Position numbers and translations under genes: made by a program. This document shows positions 43,824 through 63,858 of a stretch of DNA of 64,000 nucleotides, one piece after another. Positions within the stretch are counted from its first letter, which is position 1, and the number at the start of each line of letters is the position of its first letter. The notes beneath the pieces were generated by a model, which worked only from the letters and a program-made list of their open reading frames with translations, was not told the DNA's origin and searched no databases. Source of the stretch: Phytoseiulus persimilis (lineage: Eukaryota; Arthropoda; Arachnida; Mesostigmata; Phytoseiidae); contig CM075103.1 in NCBI GenBank assembly GCA_037576195.1, positions 12,028,001 to 12,092,000 of the forward strand, given 5' to 3'.

Positions 43824-45863
43824 TCATCGCTTCAACGCTCGTCTCTGTTTTTTACTGGGTTCCATTCCGCTGTCCCATTCCGAAATTTGTTTCCTCTTCA
43901 TGGATGATGCGAAGGGTCTTGCCGCTTTTGAGTTGCTATAGCGACTCTTGTTCTCGTTTCGAATGTGCTTCGGAGCTTTCTCTCCGAGCAGTTTCGGCGG
44001 ATCATTGAGGCAGAACATTTTGGCCACGTGACCAAGATGGAGTTCCTTGAAAGGAGCGACTTCTCTCAGTTCCAATGGATAACTTGCCGCGGATCTGATG
44101 TACGTCGAGAACGCGTTCCGAGCACATTCCAGAAGTTCGGGTTCTTTCTTCACTTCCGCTTCGAAAGTCAGCTGGAGAGCTGTGCAGTAGTCTTCAGCGG
44201 ACTTCAGCCCGAACGAAGGATTCTTCCTCGCTATATAGTCTTTGAGCGTTTTGATGTAATTTATGACCCCACGCATCTGCATCTGTTCGGGACGCAGCTT
44301 GGATTTCGCGAGCAGATTGAGGTATTTCGCCTGACACGGCATCAAGAGAAGTACCGCTCGACCTTTGGTGCCGATACGTGCAGTTCGGCCCACTCTGTGA
44401 ACGTAATCCTGTACGCCCAGCGGTAGAGAGAACTGCACAATCAGATCTACCTTCGGCAAATCAAGACCACGACTCGCCACGTCGGTTGTGAACAGAACTC
44501 CGGATTCTCTTCCTCTGAATTGGATGAAAACTTCGGTACGATCGTGTTGGGACATCGTTCCGTGGAGCCGATAGAAATTCACTTTGTAGCCAGAATCCAG
44601 GAGTGCCTCAGCCATGACCCCCGAGAAGAGATTGAGGTAGAAATCCACGACACCCTGAGTAGGGAGGAAGACAACGATCTTGTCTTTTTGGATGGCACCT
44701 CGAACAACCAGGCTGGAGAGAGCTATCAAGTACAGTTTCGTGGGGCAAACCATGAACGTCTGCTCCAAACTCTCGGGCAGCACGAAGTCGTCGAGAGCTG
44801 CCTGACATTCGCGGGTGGCATCGACGACTACCGGCTCGTTCAGAGAAAGTCCCGCGAGTTTTTCGACTCCTGGAGTCAAGGTCGCAGAAAGCAGGATGGC
44901 GTTTGACGGTTTTCCCGAGCGTTCCTGCTTCCAAGCCTCGATAACTCTGGATATGCTCTGTTCGAATCCCATTTCCAGCATGCGATCCGCTTCGTCTATG
45001 ATCAACCAGTCCGCGGTTCCAAAACTGAACGTGTTCGTGTGATCAAGATGATCGATCAGTCTTCCAGGAGTCCCGACCATGACCACGATGCCTTTCCGCA
45101 ATCGGGCTTTCTCAGATTTCTTCTTCTCCCCGCCCATCAACACACCGGGCACGATCCACTGGCAGGCTTTCGACAGCAATTCGAGACATTGGTAGGTCTG
45201 GAGCGCCAACTCCCGGGTCGGCGTGATGATCACAGCTCTCGTTCCGTTTTCTCTCTTGATTTTCGGTGTTTCGCTCATCAGCAAATGGAAGATTGGAAGA
45301 GCGTACGCCAGAGTTTTCCCTGAACCTGTCGGCGACTTGATCAGCATGTCTTTCCGCTCGAGGATGTGTCCGACGCTCATTTTCTGGATCACGGTTGCTT
45401 TGTTGATATTCATTCGGTCCCGTAAACAGCCCACAAGATGAGGATGTATATCAAGATCACTGAATCCGTCATCGGTGAATAACTTCACCTCGGCTCGAGG
45501 CTGTGTTTCTTCTGCTGTGGGAGCTGGCGGGAGTTCTACATCGACATGGAATTTGTCAACTTTCGGTTTCGGCTTCTCGAACCTCTTGTTTATCGCAGAA
45601 ATACCGCGCTCGTACAGAACTTCATTCAGACTTTTCTTCTGAGGCGCGGCTTTTCTGGTAGTGGGTTTCAACGATGCCTCTATCGTTGACGGTCTTTTGT
45701 TCTTCCCAACACAGACCTCTTCCTCTTGCGATTCTGAGTCCGAGTCCGCTCCGATTGCATGATGCTTGTCATTACCAGGGTATTCTCCACGTAGAAGCGC
45801 ATCGATGTCGATTGGGTCTGCATCCTCTGAGCAAATGTTCAGAACGAGTCCGCCGCCTTCCAT
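43824..45863 (-). CDS. DDX31: DDX31/Dbp7-type DEAD-box RNA helicase
   Basis: A nucleolar RNA helicase of the DDX31/Dbp7 group, which acts in large ribosomal subunit assembly. It is a single coding exon of 679 residues from the ATG at 45863, against 851 in human. An acidic and basic N-terminal tail runs to about residue 125. Helicase motifs follow in order: SPTGSGKT (177-184, motif I), PTRELALQ (Ia), VGTPGRLIDH (Ib), IIDEADRM (II, DEAD 290-293), LLSATLT (III), LFTTDVASRGLDLP (V) and YVHRVGRTAR (VI). The C-terminal DUF4217-type domain (NPSFGLKSAEDYCTALQLTFE, ELHLGHVAKMF) and a lysine/arginine-rich tail complete the protein. The frame stays open upstream to an ATG at 46004. However, the pyrimidine-rich CTCTTCCAG immediately before 45863 looks like a splice acceptor, so the shorter start is preferred. 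Confidence 0.93.
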   Translation of the reverse strand: MEGGGLVLNICSEDADPIDIDALLRGEYPGNDKHHAIGADSDSESQEEEVCVGKNKRPSTIEASLKPTTRKAAPQKKSLNEVLYERGISAINKRFEKPKPKVDKFHVDVELPPAPTAEETQPRAEVKLFTDDGFSDLDIHPHLVGCLRDRMNINKATVIQKMSVGHILERKDMLIKSPTGSGKTLAYALPIFHLLMSETPKIKRENGTRAVIITPTRELALQTYQCLELLSKACQWIVPGVLMGGEKKKSEKARLRKGIVVMVGTPGRLIDHLDHTNTFSFGTADWLIIDEADRMLEMGFEQSISRVIEAWKQERSGKPSNAILLSATLTPGVEKLAGLSLNEPVVVDATRECQAALDDFVLPESLEQTFMVCPTKLYLIALSSLVVRGAIQKDKIVVFLPTQGVVDFYLNLFSGVMAEALLDSGYKVNFYRLHGTMSQHDRTEVFIQFRGRESGVLFTTDVASRGLDLPKVDLIVQFSLPLGVQDYVHRVGRTARIGTKGRAVLLLMPCQAKYLNLLAKSKLRPEQMQMRGVINYIKTLKDYIARKNPSFGLKSAEDYCTALQLTFEAEVKKEPELLECARNAFSTYIRSAASYPLELREVAPFKELHLGHVAKMFCLNDPPKLLGEKAPKHIRNENKSRYSNSKAARPFASSMKRKQISEWDSGMEPSKKQRRALKR

Positions 45864-46489
45864 CTGGAAGAGAATTCGAAGTTCAATTTTCCACGGAATC
45901 CATGAACTCTCTCGGGAGTTCAGTTCCCTCTTCGCTTCGGAGACACAATTCTGAACGCAACAGGGAATAGACAGCGAAAAATCCACATGGGAGGATCCAC
46001 GCATCGCAAACGAGCTTCCTTTTTTTGGGATGGTCCCGAAGCTGCTTACCTATGGGACGATGAGGAAGTCGTACGGTGATTCAGCCAGGGTTCAAGTCTT
46101 AGTTCAAGTCGTTCAGTATGTCTTCAACAGTTTTCAGGAGTGAGCTCTCCTTTCGGCAGAGAAGCACGTTGTTCTATTTTGGTCTAGATGCTCTTGCTCG
46201 TTCACTCGACCAGGATTCTGTATCTAGTCAGAAGTCACGGCACTCTCTTGGTAGGGGAGTCGGCATGAGCGGTGCCGATTGCATAGGTTACACAGCGGAA
46301 ATCAAGAACGCCAATCTCTCTGGGACGACATGGAGCGGAAACTGGATAAGCTCCCAGAAAGGACAAGCGAATTGGAACTCGTGAATCGAGTAAAGGAAAT
46401 GGTGCTGGTCGTGCTCTCAGCCCACGATGGAGCATGTCTCTTGATAGGCCGCTCTGGGGCCGATAGAGACGTTCGATGAGCCTTAGTGC

Positions 46490-46532
46490 CTAGCCGTGTT
46501 GGAGAATTTCGCCGCCGACGAGCACCATGTTC
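46490..46532 (-). pseudogene. decayed copy of an ABCC-transporter last exon
   Basis: On the minus strand a preserved acceptor (TTTTGCAG) is followed, in the same codon phase as the last exon of the neighbouring ABCC gene, by G|NMVLVGGEILQHG and then an in-frame TAG. The intact exon reads K|IVVLAGGEIVEQG at the same place. No other exons of the copy were recognised nearby. A tandem duplicate of the transporter has apparently lost all but this piece. Confidence 0.6.
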
Positions 46533-46887
46533 CTGCAAAATTGATCCAAGTCTCAGGCCCCTGCTCCGTACTCCGATTTTCTCCACCACGGTCTCCTGGC
46601 AGAACGATGTGCGGAATGTATGGGGTGGGTGGGAAATTCTAATTTAGATTCATTTTCATCTGCTACAGATACTTTCTTACGTTACACAATTCACATATCC
46701 TTCCACATGATGAACCAAGGATGAAAAATTCTCAGACCCTAATTCCAATCGCTCGCTAATCGCTTCCAAGAAGCGCGAAAAACTATGAAATAACGAAGAT
46801 GCGCGGGTTTCAGTCGGCTTCCCGGTGCCATGAAGCGCGACATGAAGATCGGGAAATCGCGATTTCACGATCCAGGTGAAAAGAGAT

Positions 46888-47840
46888 TTAGCAGTTCTGC
46901 CGCGCGTCCGATCTGGCACTCGGGGCCACGCTCTCATGGACATTCGGCGAGTTTGGTGAGAAGGTGAGAGAACTCGATTGGACCGTTGAAAATGCTCGTT
47001 TTGTGCGTGGAGGAAAGGATCTCCCGTTTCCGTTCCATCTCATTGACTCCACCGGATAAATCCAGGATTTCACTCGACAGTGAGTTTCACTGCCTGAAGC
47101 GGTCCCGCCGTGGCACGTATGCCTTCCTGCTCCCGGTTCTGCCAAGAAAACCCTATTGTCATATCTCGTATCGAGTTCTCGGTTATAAATGCAGAACGGC
47201 GCGTTCAGAAGCTGGGTTCTCATGTCATGGGGTTCAACTTTTCCTCCAGATTTCAATTCAGAATGGGAAACGTTTTTGCGCCTTTCGAACGGTCTCATGG
47301 ATGGGATAGGCTGGAGTTTCTCCGTAGACGATCAGAACCCTCTTGGGCACGTCACGTCAACACGTTCCATCGTTGTTCGCCTCGCAAGAAGTTACCCTGA
47401 GATCCGAAGTCGGTATGTCTGGATCATTTCCATTAGCTCCCATATTCCCTTTGCGGCCAATATCTCCGCTCTTCCGCGGCCAATTGGGTCGAATGTTCTC
47501 TTGAGATCGTGCCCCGAGTGAAATAATTTGCTCCTCTTTCGATTCTCTTCCGCGCTCCCCAACACGACGGAACACCCCGTCCCATGGCATGAGTTGAAAG
47601 GTGCGTCGTACTCTGCCGGGACAGTTGCAGTCCTAGAATGCGATTCACATCGGAGAAAAACACGGGGATGGACCATCGGAAATCGGACATATTTGGCTGT
47701 TGAACCCCGTGCAGGGAACCAGGACTATGCAATCGCTCCAAACGCAACAAACGATCTCTGCATGCTTCCGATGCATTTTGATCAATCCGAGCACGCAGAG
47801 CAACGACGAGATCTTCTGCCGCCAGATCCATAGAGAACAT
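46888..47840 (-). other. unresolved stop-poor stretch, possible unrecognised or broken gene
   Basis: An ATG at 47840 (or 47831) on the minus strand opens a frame that begins convincingly (MDLAAEDLVVALRARIDQNA, later MSDFRWSIPVFF). Around 47,640 another frame becomes more protein-like (FNSCHGTGCSVVLG, then RAEILAAKGIWELMEMIQTY), closing near 47,392. A further ATG at 47298 opens 136 codons. The shift between frames could be a small frameshift or a missed junction, but no normal-length intron fits. No family is recognised. Stop-poor composition alone can also give this picture. Confidence 0.3.
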
Positions 47841-48535
47841 CACGACTCTCCAGCGGTCACACCTGTCGATTGACGGTTTTGAGCTCCCCCATGTTTTATT
47901 TCTAGAAGTCTTGAAAATCGAAGTCGATCGGCTCGTTCCCTGGTTGGCTCGCTATCTGCCAGGTTCGTGATCTGAAGGGACCGCTATCTGCAAGGTTAAT
48001 CGTCTGGAGGGTTCGTTATTCGAAGGGTTCGCTTGCTGCCAGTTTCGTTATCTCATGGTTTTTCCGGTAGATTTTTAATAAGGAAAAAGGTTTGTCATGT
48101 ACCGGATTCCAGGGAGATTTATAGTCCACCGGCGGAAGCGAGCCTCGGTTCAGAACCACTCCACGCTGTGCTCAGCAGCCCCGTGATGCGCCGCAGCTTG
48201 CTCGAATGTGTTTCCCAACCGGCTCGCGATCGGAGTCGAGGAGGCAAGAACTATCCGACGATATCTGGAGCCCACACTGCGCAGCGGTTCGCGGGTTGTC
48301 GGACCCCGGTCGAGGTCTTCCAACAGGAGCCTCGACAGGTGGTTGTGCAAGGCTTCGGACGATCTGGGTCATTCGTCAGGCGTATTTTACATCAAGTCGC
48401 TTCGAGGAGTGTGAAACGAGCAACATTCCCGGAGTGCAGATCAGAGAGAGAAAAAGGTACTTGCTAACCATTCGGCGAAGGCAAGAGCTCCGTTTCGAAC
48501 ATGAATAACGACGATAATTAGCATGAAAATGTTCA

Positions 48536-48541
48536 TTTATT
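48536..48541 (-). terminator. poly(A) signal of the ABCC gene
   Basis: AATAAA on the minus strand about 100 bases past the stop codon of the transporter gene. Confidence 0.65.
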
Positions 48542-48640
48542 GAGAATAAATTCTGACTTGTCGGCCAAGTTGTGGCGCCCGATGTCGACAAAACCTGGGT
48601 TTTCTCTGAGAGAGTCCAGAGTCGAGTCGAATGAGGGTTC

Positions 48641-57400
<8,760 letters not shown>

Positions 57401-60002
57401 GTTCACTCCTCGAAAAGGGCGACAACAGGTTGGCAAAGCGAATCGGCTACGCGCCCACACCTCAGTGCCCGCGGCTGCGAGCTTTCAGACACACTGCATC
57501 CACAAAGTTCAAACACCTCAAACCACGACTGTCATCTTCGTCTGTGTGAGAACGGTGCGACCGTCATACGTTAGATTGAAACTTTCCGAACTGTTGTCAG
57601 AGAAGCAGCCCTGCTCACAGACGGCGCCGCTAGGGAGAGGGCGACACGCGGTGAAGAAGGGCAAAATTCGCGAGAGCTCGACTGCTGAGCGGTTGCTAGG
57701 TGCGTAAAGAGGAGGGGGCTTGACAGAAGCGCTCTTCTATTCGGTCAGCGGACCGGGGTTTCGCGCACTGTTTAGACCATCAATCTTGGAATCCATGCCT
57801 CAGCGCTCCGGATCGGACACCCTCAAGGAAGCTGCGCGCCGGAATTGAGAAACACGAGCGTCCTTTGTCATGGATACGATCACGCGGAGCATAGTCGGAA
57901 CAGAGAACGATGAATCATTGAATTCATTCCGGTTGCTGATTGCTCCACAATGGGAAAAAGTGATTCCTATCATTGGGCGCTCACCGACCCTCGAGAGAAT
58001 CGGAGTCATAAGGAACCGTTTCGGAGGAAGCGAAGGAGTGATTGGAGCTCTGGATCACTTGTCGCACGTGCTTTGTTGACAGAAAACAACGGTCCGCCCA
58101 GTCCCTCCCGGAAGAGACACGCCTTGATCGGAATCAATTGTGAGTGTCGTACGCTCCCACCCGCAGCCATATCCTCGAAGAGGGTGGGAATCGTGAACAC
58201 GGAGCTCATGCAGAATTGTTTCTGGCTGAAAGACTCATTCAAACGAGGCCGGAGAGGCTCTCCACCCATGAGTAGGACTTGGACCGATTCGCGCAGAGGA
58301 TCTGAAATATCTGAAGGCCGATCGGAGGCAAGCGAGGGGGCGCTCGTATTTCCACTGTCGCAAAGAGTCTACTGATACTATGGGTGAATCCGTTTTAGCT
58401 TTTTCGAGCGGAGGGCTGTACGAAGCAGATTTCGCGAAATCGATTCTCCTGCAGGACGAAACGCTAGTGTACCTGAGCACATGCGACGAACAAAAAAGGG
58501 AACATGGTTGGCCGATTCTCTGGGGGTGTGGAGGAGCCTCCGTCCACATCCGGCGTCCTCTTGGAGATTTTTTCGGCACTCATGAGGGATCACCAGCTCG
58601 AACGCCCACGGATTCTCAAGAGGAGCAAGCATTCAGAATTCGATGGTCCGCACTCATCAAAGAACCCCTCAGTTTCCTTATTGGGGATCCGCCGCAAAAC
58701 CCGATTCCAGGACGCGGAGGTTCAACAGTGGTTCCGATCCTAAAGCTAGGCCTGCGATTTGCGCATGTCCCAATTTCGGCCGAGAGAGAAAAAAACCATT
58801 TGATTGGGATTCATAGCTCAAATCCAGTGGCGTAGCGAGCCCCCATGACGCCAGGAGCGGCTTCGATGCCCCCCCCCTCCCCCCTCTTTTTTTGGTCTGA
58901 GAATGAGAATGCCTTTGGTGCTCACTGATTAGATTCATAGATTACCTAAAATACGAAAAGTTATGATCTGAGATGGAGATCTTCAGCAAAATGGAGACGA
59001 CTTGCGCGAGCGAACCCAAATGTGAGCAACTAAAATAGAACGAGGGCAACTGGATCACTCGTTCTTTCGGGGCAATTTTCCTCGCTCCAGGGGCTGCGAA
59101 TTCTTCCATGGACTCTTCGAGGTTTAACTCATCCGTTATGGGCATCTCGACAGATTGGATAACGAGGTTTGTTACCTCCGTTGGTGCCATGGTGGCTCGT
59201 AGATGATCCGTGCTGGGTATTTATTTCGAAAAGCCTCGTTCGCATGCCGCAAAACTCATGCCGAGACTTAGAGAAAACAAGGGCATCATCACAGAATTTA
59301 GAACTGAGGTATCAGAGCTGAATCGATCGATGAACTCGAACAGACCTCAGAAGTTCCTGAGAAGGGTCTTTCCCTGATCCGGGGCAAGAAGAAAATACGT
59401 CTCGATCAGGGAGGGGAGCCAAGGACAGATGATAGTGTGTCGAGAGTTCAAGGGAGTGAAATATCAGGTGCATCGAAGAAAATCCACCAGGAAGAGCTCA
59501 AGCTTCCTGATGTACCAGGCATGGAGAGGCACTCTGTTGCCTCTAGCGATCTGATGCCCGGTTGTACCCCCTGCCCTTTGCTACGCTGCTGCTCAAATCC
59601 GTTGTTGTTGATGTTGCTTCACCGCTTCAAGTTCATGTTGTTGAGACTGGAGCCCGAGTGTGGATTCCTATTACAAGTCGTCACCCAGGAGGAATAGATT
59701 TCCGGTCAGCGCCCATGTACGATTCGAAGGATATCCGAAAACGAGGAAACAACCTCGAATCAGAACCTCCTGCGCTCGCACCGTGGAACAGATAGAAAGT
59801 AACAGTTTTCGTTATCAACTTCTAAAAATCTGAGCTATCGCTGCTCTTGCGGGATATATTGGCGCTCCCCCGAGATGACATTTTTATGGAAGTCCATCCA
59901 TTTCTTCATATTGAACAAGTCGAATGTCGAAGAAAATATCGCTGAAGAAGCAAGTTTTCCTTGATCCGATGTAGAACCCAGCAGTTCGTGGGCTGCGGAG
60001 CA
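57401..60002. other. region between ABCC and MBLAC1
   Basis: About 2.6 kb. A plus-strand frame from an ATG at 58,380 (151 codons) runs through the transposon-tip motif near 58,825 and has no family match. A minus-strand frame from an ATG at 59,190 (82 codons) is likewise unrecognised. The ABCC promoter must lie just above 57,400. No gene is called. Confidence 0.45.
58825..58890 (+). mobile_element. transposon-terminus-like motif with C and T runs
   Basis: CAGTGGCGTAG at 58,825 is followed by C-rich sequence, a CCCCCCCC-T-CCCCCC tract and a T run ending near 58,890. This mirrors the arrangement at 14,341-14,400 on the opposite strand. It is probably the end of a degenerate non-autonomous DNA transposon; no second end was found. 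Confidence 0.4.
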
Positions 60003-61106
60003 TCACTCCTTGTCAGATTCATCACTGTTGCCAACGTTCCGGTAATGTTTCCGCAGTTCCATCATGTGTGCGTGATTTCTCTCACGGAGATCCTCTGTCA
60101 CCTTGAACATAGGACCGTGACCGGGAACTATGTAGTCGGCGACGCGGAGAACCTGCGGAAATAAGATCGACCCTTGTCCAGAGTGGTTCTTTTCTGAAGA
60201 GTCCTCGTCGGGCTGCATCAGATTACCTCGAAGAATTCGACGGTAGATCCGTAGGAATCCGCGACGGTTGAGAGCGCTGTCAAACTCTTTCCTGAACCTA
60301 CCTTCACTCTATTTTCTGATTGCTTGAGTGGTCTTTCAGAGCCGGCGAGCTCTTCCCAGATGGTCGGATCGGACGAATCCTCTCTTTTCTCGAAGAGATC
60401 CCCGGTGATGGCGACAGTCCCAGATTCCGTATTCGAAACTATGACCGAAATACACGAAGCCGTGTGCCCTGGCGTTGGGACGATCTCGATATCTGCGGAG
60501 CGGAAGGTTCGTGAGAATTAGGGTTCTACCTCTCCTCCGATCGGGGACAGCCAAAACCCGCGGAATATCCGTGCGAGGGCTCCGATGCGATGAACGGGGG
60601 GGAGTCACAGATATCTCACGCGGATTTGTGGGTTGGACCCTTATTGTATTGCGAGGACGTACTCTCGGTGACTCGGAGACTGCTGCCGTCTAGCAGGACG
60701 TCGAAGTACTTGTCCTTGAAATTCATCGAAGTTCCCACGATGTGCTTAGCTTTCAGGAACAAATTCAAATTGCCTATGTGGTCGGAATGTCCATGTGTTC
60801 CCACGGCATGAGTAATCTGAAACATTCGGAGATGACTTCTCAGTCTGTCATCGGAGACATTCCATGAGCCCAATGCAATCAGACGCCATTACGAAGACGA
60901 TAAGAACGAACCTCGTCCGGGGAGATGCCTCTGATTTCTAGAGCTTCTCGAATCCGATCTCCGTCCCAAGCAGTCATGGTGTCCACGATCATTTTCACTG
61001 TTTCGCTGATCACTAGGGTGCAGGTGCAGTTGGATGACATAAACTGATTGCCAGCTTCAAGTCTGGAGAAGCCGTCGAAGAGAACTTCGACTTTCACTGG
61101 AGCCAT
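60003..61106 (-). CDS. MBLAC1: MBLAC1-like metallo-beta-lactamase-fold hydrolase
   Basis: Human MBLAC1 is a metallo-beta-lactamase-fold nuclease reported to act in 3' processing of replication-dependent histone pre-mRNA. Four exons are inferred: 61106-60912, 60816-60663, 60492-60302 and 60152-60003, summing to 690 bases (229 residues; human 266). Metal-site landmarks appear in order: DTMTAWDGD in exon 1, THGHSDHIGN (H-x-H-x-D-H, about residues 72-78) in exon 2, PTPGHTASC and AITGDLFEKREDS in exon 3, and DYIVPGHGPMFKV in exon 4. These supply the usual histidines and bridging aspartate. Acceptors and donors are consensus-like except the first donor (GAG|GTTCGT). The protein has no signal peptide. 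LACTB2-type and glyoxalase II-type members fit less well, particularly in the EKRED region after the aspartate motif. Confidence 0.9.
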
Positions 61107-62860
61107 TCCGAATCTCCTGGACGAGATCGCTCTCTCTGTCTGTGAAAGGACACCGCAAACAGATTGTCGATATTGCCTGGACTGACGATATCAGCTGAGA
61201 CCGGCTCGTCATCTGAGTTCTTAAGTTTGGAGAAGAGTCAGATAGTTTTCACCGGCGGCGCGGTGTAAACATGTGAGCGCCGGGGGAGAGGAGGCGGCAA
61301 TGGAGGCGGATGGAAGCATGCCAGCTCGGCGTTCTCACGGCGCGCCGAGACGATAGAGAGTTTAACCTGGCGGCCAAACACGTCCATGGATGAGGAAGCT
61401 CGATGAGGTTATTCTTATTCATTCCATTGATGCAAGTTCAGGGATCACGACTGAGGCTTGCTCTGTGGATCTACGTTAGATCCTGTTTCCAGTGGCGTGG
61501 ACAGGATTTTTATTTCTTTCCAACTTCGCATGAGCCTCCACCTCTTCTACTCGCCATGGATCTCCCTGACGCAGAGGGAGGAGCTTATCGATACTCTCGC
61601 GCTGTGACCGCTGAATTCATCGAGGCATCTTCCGCTAGCAGGGAAGGGCCCTTCCCGGACTTCGGCGCGACATCTACATCGACTTCGCACACAAGCGCAG
61701 CATGAGGGCTCTGCGGGGCACCCTACAAGACTGGGCGTGGGCAACGCAGGGGCGGAAAACCTGTGCTGGTCTGGGGGGAGTATTTCTGGAAATTAGTGTG
61801 TTCCATCCTCGGCGCCACTTCAAACTTACCTCTGGTTAGGAATCGGCCGCTTCTTCCCGGCGAACATTCCCATTTTCCATGGTCAGAAACAAAGAGTTTG
61901 CAGTTGTTTTGTTTTGAGGAGAGGTATTGACACGATAGCTTCATCGATCACCAAAAGCATACCAAAGATGGAGTTATCCCCCATACTCTCCGCGTTTCTG
62001 GCGCCCGCGAACAAGTCGGGCTCCCGCCACTAAGACGCGTTGATCGAGTCAATCACTTACCGGCATTAAAGGCGCTAATCGGGGGAGCATCGGTTCAACA
62101 AGTCCATCATACAGTTGTTCCAGTTTACGACGACCATAACCATACTCCGCCTGTGAACCACTGGGCCGCCCTACCATAAACTGGTCCTGAAGACGGACTA
62201 TTACTGTTTCCGCAGCAGTTCAAGTAACCAGGACTCTACCACCCTCGGGAGATTGAACCCATGTTGCTTAGCATGCTCCCGAATCTCCCATCTGTCAAAA
62301 ATCGCTTTCTATACTGCCGAGAATATCGATCCATCATGTTTCGTCAGACATTTCATTGTCACTCGTCCTTTTTCAATCAACAAAAAATCGCCGTGAAAGT
62401 AGTTGCCAAACACGATATTTTCTCTTGGTGACTGAAATGAGGTATCCGTAGACAGGCTATCAAGTCGTTACCGTGTGACTTTGGTTACTGCGTTCCCATC
62501 GAACCCGATGGATCGACCGAACACTGATACGGAGAAGAAACAGAAGAAACTCCGAAAATTTCACTAGAATACAGTCTTTCCGCGCGTTGAGTACCACGCC
62601 CGAGATCGATGAATCGATCGAGCCAGGAGGAATTCCAGAACACTCCCTCGAGGCCAACTCTTCGATTTGAGAGAAGATTTCCACAACTGCTCGTGGATTC
62701 TGACCGCTCGCAACCGTTCCGAGACATGGAAACTATATTCGGAGGACTGCGAGAGGAATGCGCAGGTTTTTTTCGCGACATTTCTCGTAAACTCTGATCC
62801 ATCATTCTTGCACCATGTATCTGTGTTCGATTCTTCCATCCCCGTGCCACAGTAACGACG
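61107..62860. other. intergenic between divergent genes
   Basis: About 1.75 kb between MBLAC1 (minus) and the next gene (plus). It includes the MBLAC1 promoter side and a transposon-tip-like CAGTGGCGTGG at 61,490. Only short frames with no recognisable product are present. Confidence 0.45.
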
Positions 62861-63589
62861 ATGTCTTCAGGCGACGATGGTGGTGGCGGCGGCGGCGGCG
62901 CCGACTGCGGCGTCGCGCTACGTGCCGTGGATCGCGGCCTACAAATCGCTTCGTACTACATGACCGTCGCAAGAAAGATCTGTCAAACGTCGCTGGTCGC
63001 CACCGATTCCAACCAAGTCATTGATGACAACGCCTCGGCCTCAGAGGACTTCGTCCAAGAACTCAGTGAAGACCTAGAAGACGTCGTGAAAATGCTCAAA
63101 AGCAATCGAAAACTACTGAAGTATCTCAGGGCAACTAACATCGAGGACTTCATCGACAACGACGCGTACAACTCGATGCTTGTCGCCTCTTCCGCGCTCT
63201 GTCGATCCTTGGCCGTTGCTTTCGGAAACCTAGAGATTCACCTAGTGGAAGTCGAGGGTCCGCGTGAAGCCCAACAATACTTCATTCGGGTGAGATACGG
63301 CAGTGACAAACCTCAAATGAAGAGCCTGCCGCAGGTCGACAGCTGGGTTATCAAATTCGGAAACTTTGCCCAGGCTCCGCTTACGCCTTTAGTTAAGCTT
63401 TACGATAAGAGGAAGCAACGAATCGCCAGGGGCAAAATCGAGCTGCCGAAGAAGGTGGTCGAACTCAAGGATCCCGTTGGCGCCACTGTCGTCCGACTCC
63501 ATTTGGGATACACTTGGACCCCGACCTTTCCAGATGAAGACAAGAGCAACAATGTTTCGACTTGGATATCGCCCGAATCAAGTTCCTGA
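62861..63589 (+). CDS. unrecognised 242-residue protein
   Basis: A single open frame from an ATG to a TGA, 242 residues, with codon-like composition and no competing frame of similar quality. After a glycine run (residues 7-13) come a helical segment (VALRAVDRGLQIASYYMTVA) and an acidic helix (EDFVQELSEDLEDVVKMLKS). Next is a mixed alpha/beta region (FGNLEIHLVEVE, QYFIRVRYGSDK), then a basic stretch (KLYDKRKQRIARGK) and a beta-like tail (ATVVRLHLGYTWTP). There is no signal peptide or membrane segment, so a soluble intracellular protein is likely. A donor-like GTGAGA follows FIR near 63,290, so a spliced form cannot be excluded. I do not recognise a family. Confidence 0.6.
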   Translation: MSSGDDGGGGGGGADCGVALRAVDRGLQIASYYMTVARKICQTSLVATDSNQVIDDNASASEDFVQELSEDLEDVVKMLKSNRKLLKYLRATNIEDFIDNDAYNSMLVASSALCRSLAVAFGNLEIHLVEVEGPREAQQYFIRVRYGSDKPQMKSLPQVDSWVIKFGNFAQAPLTPLVKLYDKRKQRIARGKIELPKKVVELKDPVGATVVRLHLGYTWTPTFPDEDKSNNVSTWISPESSS

Positions 63590-63858
63590 GTGTTGAAACC
63601 CTTCACTTGAGGTGTTTATTCCGACAGATTCTATTCCTCATGAAGCCCTTCTTCCCGGTAACATTTGTTTGGAAGCTGTGTTTGTGTCCTCCTGCTCCTC
63701 CTTTCCCGAAACACACACACACTTATATTCCGTCGCTGGCTCACCTGGAGGTCGAATCGTAGAACTGTCGATCTTGTAGCCTCCCCGAGGCTTCCCAAGT
63801 CATTTCGTTCTTTCTCGATCACCCCTACCGGGAGATCATTCCCTTGTAAATCTGTCAG
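63590..63858. other. short gap, 3' flank or intron
   Basis: Pyrimidine-rich stretches and a small CA repeat (about 63,710-63,722). It ends in CTGTCAG, a possible splice acceptor for the open stretch that follows. Confidence 0.4.

Larger units (their letters stand above)
45864..48640. other. region between DDX31 and the ABCC gene
   Basis: About 2.8 kb. It contains a decayed ABCC last-exon copy (46,490-46,532) and a stop-poor stretch on the minus strand (46,888-47,840), both listed separately. Between 47,940 and 48,055 the plus strand repeats a diverged GTTCGTTATC/TGAAGGGTTCG-type unit a few times. Nothing else is supported. Confidence 0.45.

Noticed and set aside
48150..48508. Ankyrin-like wording in minus-strand frames near 48.2 kb
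   Set aside because: The spacing does not fit the 33-residue ankyrin pattern, and three frames are open at once.
58380..58835. 151-codon plus-strand frame from an ATG
   Set aside because: Its 3' end runs through the transposon-tip-like sequence, it has no domain, and it shows no splice context.
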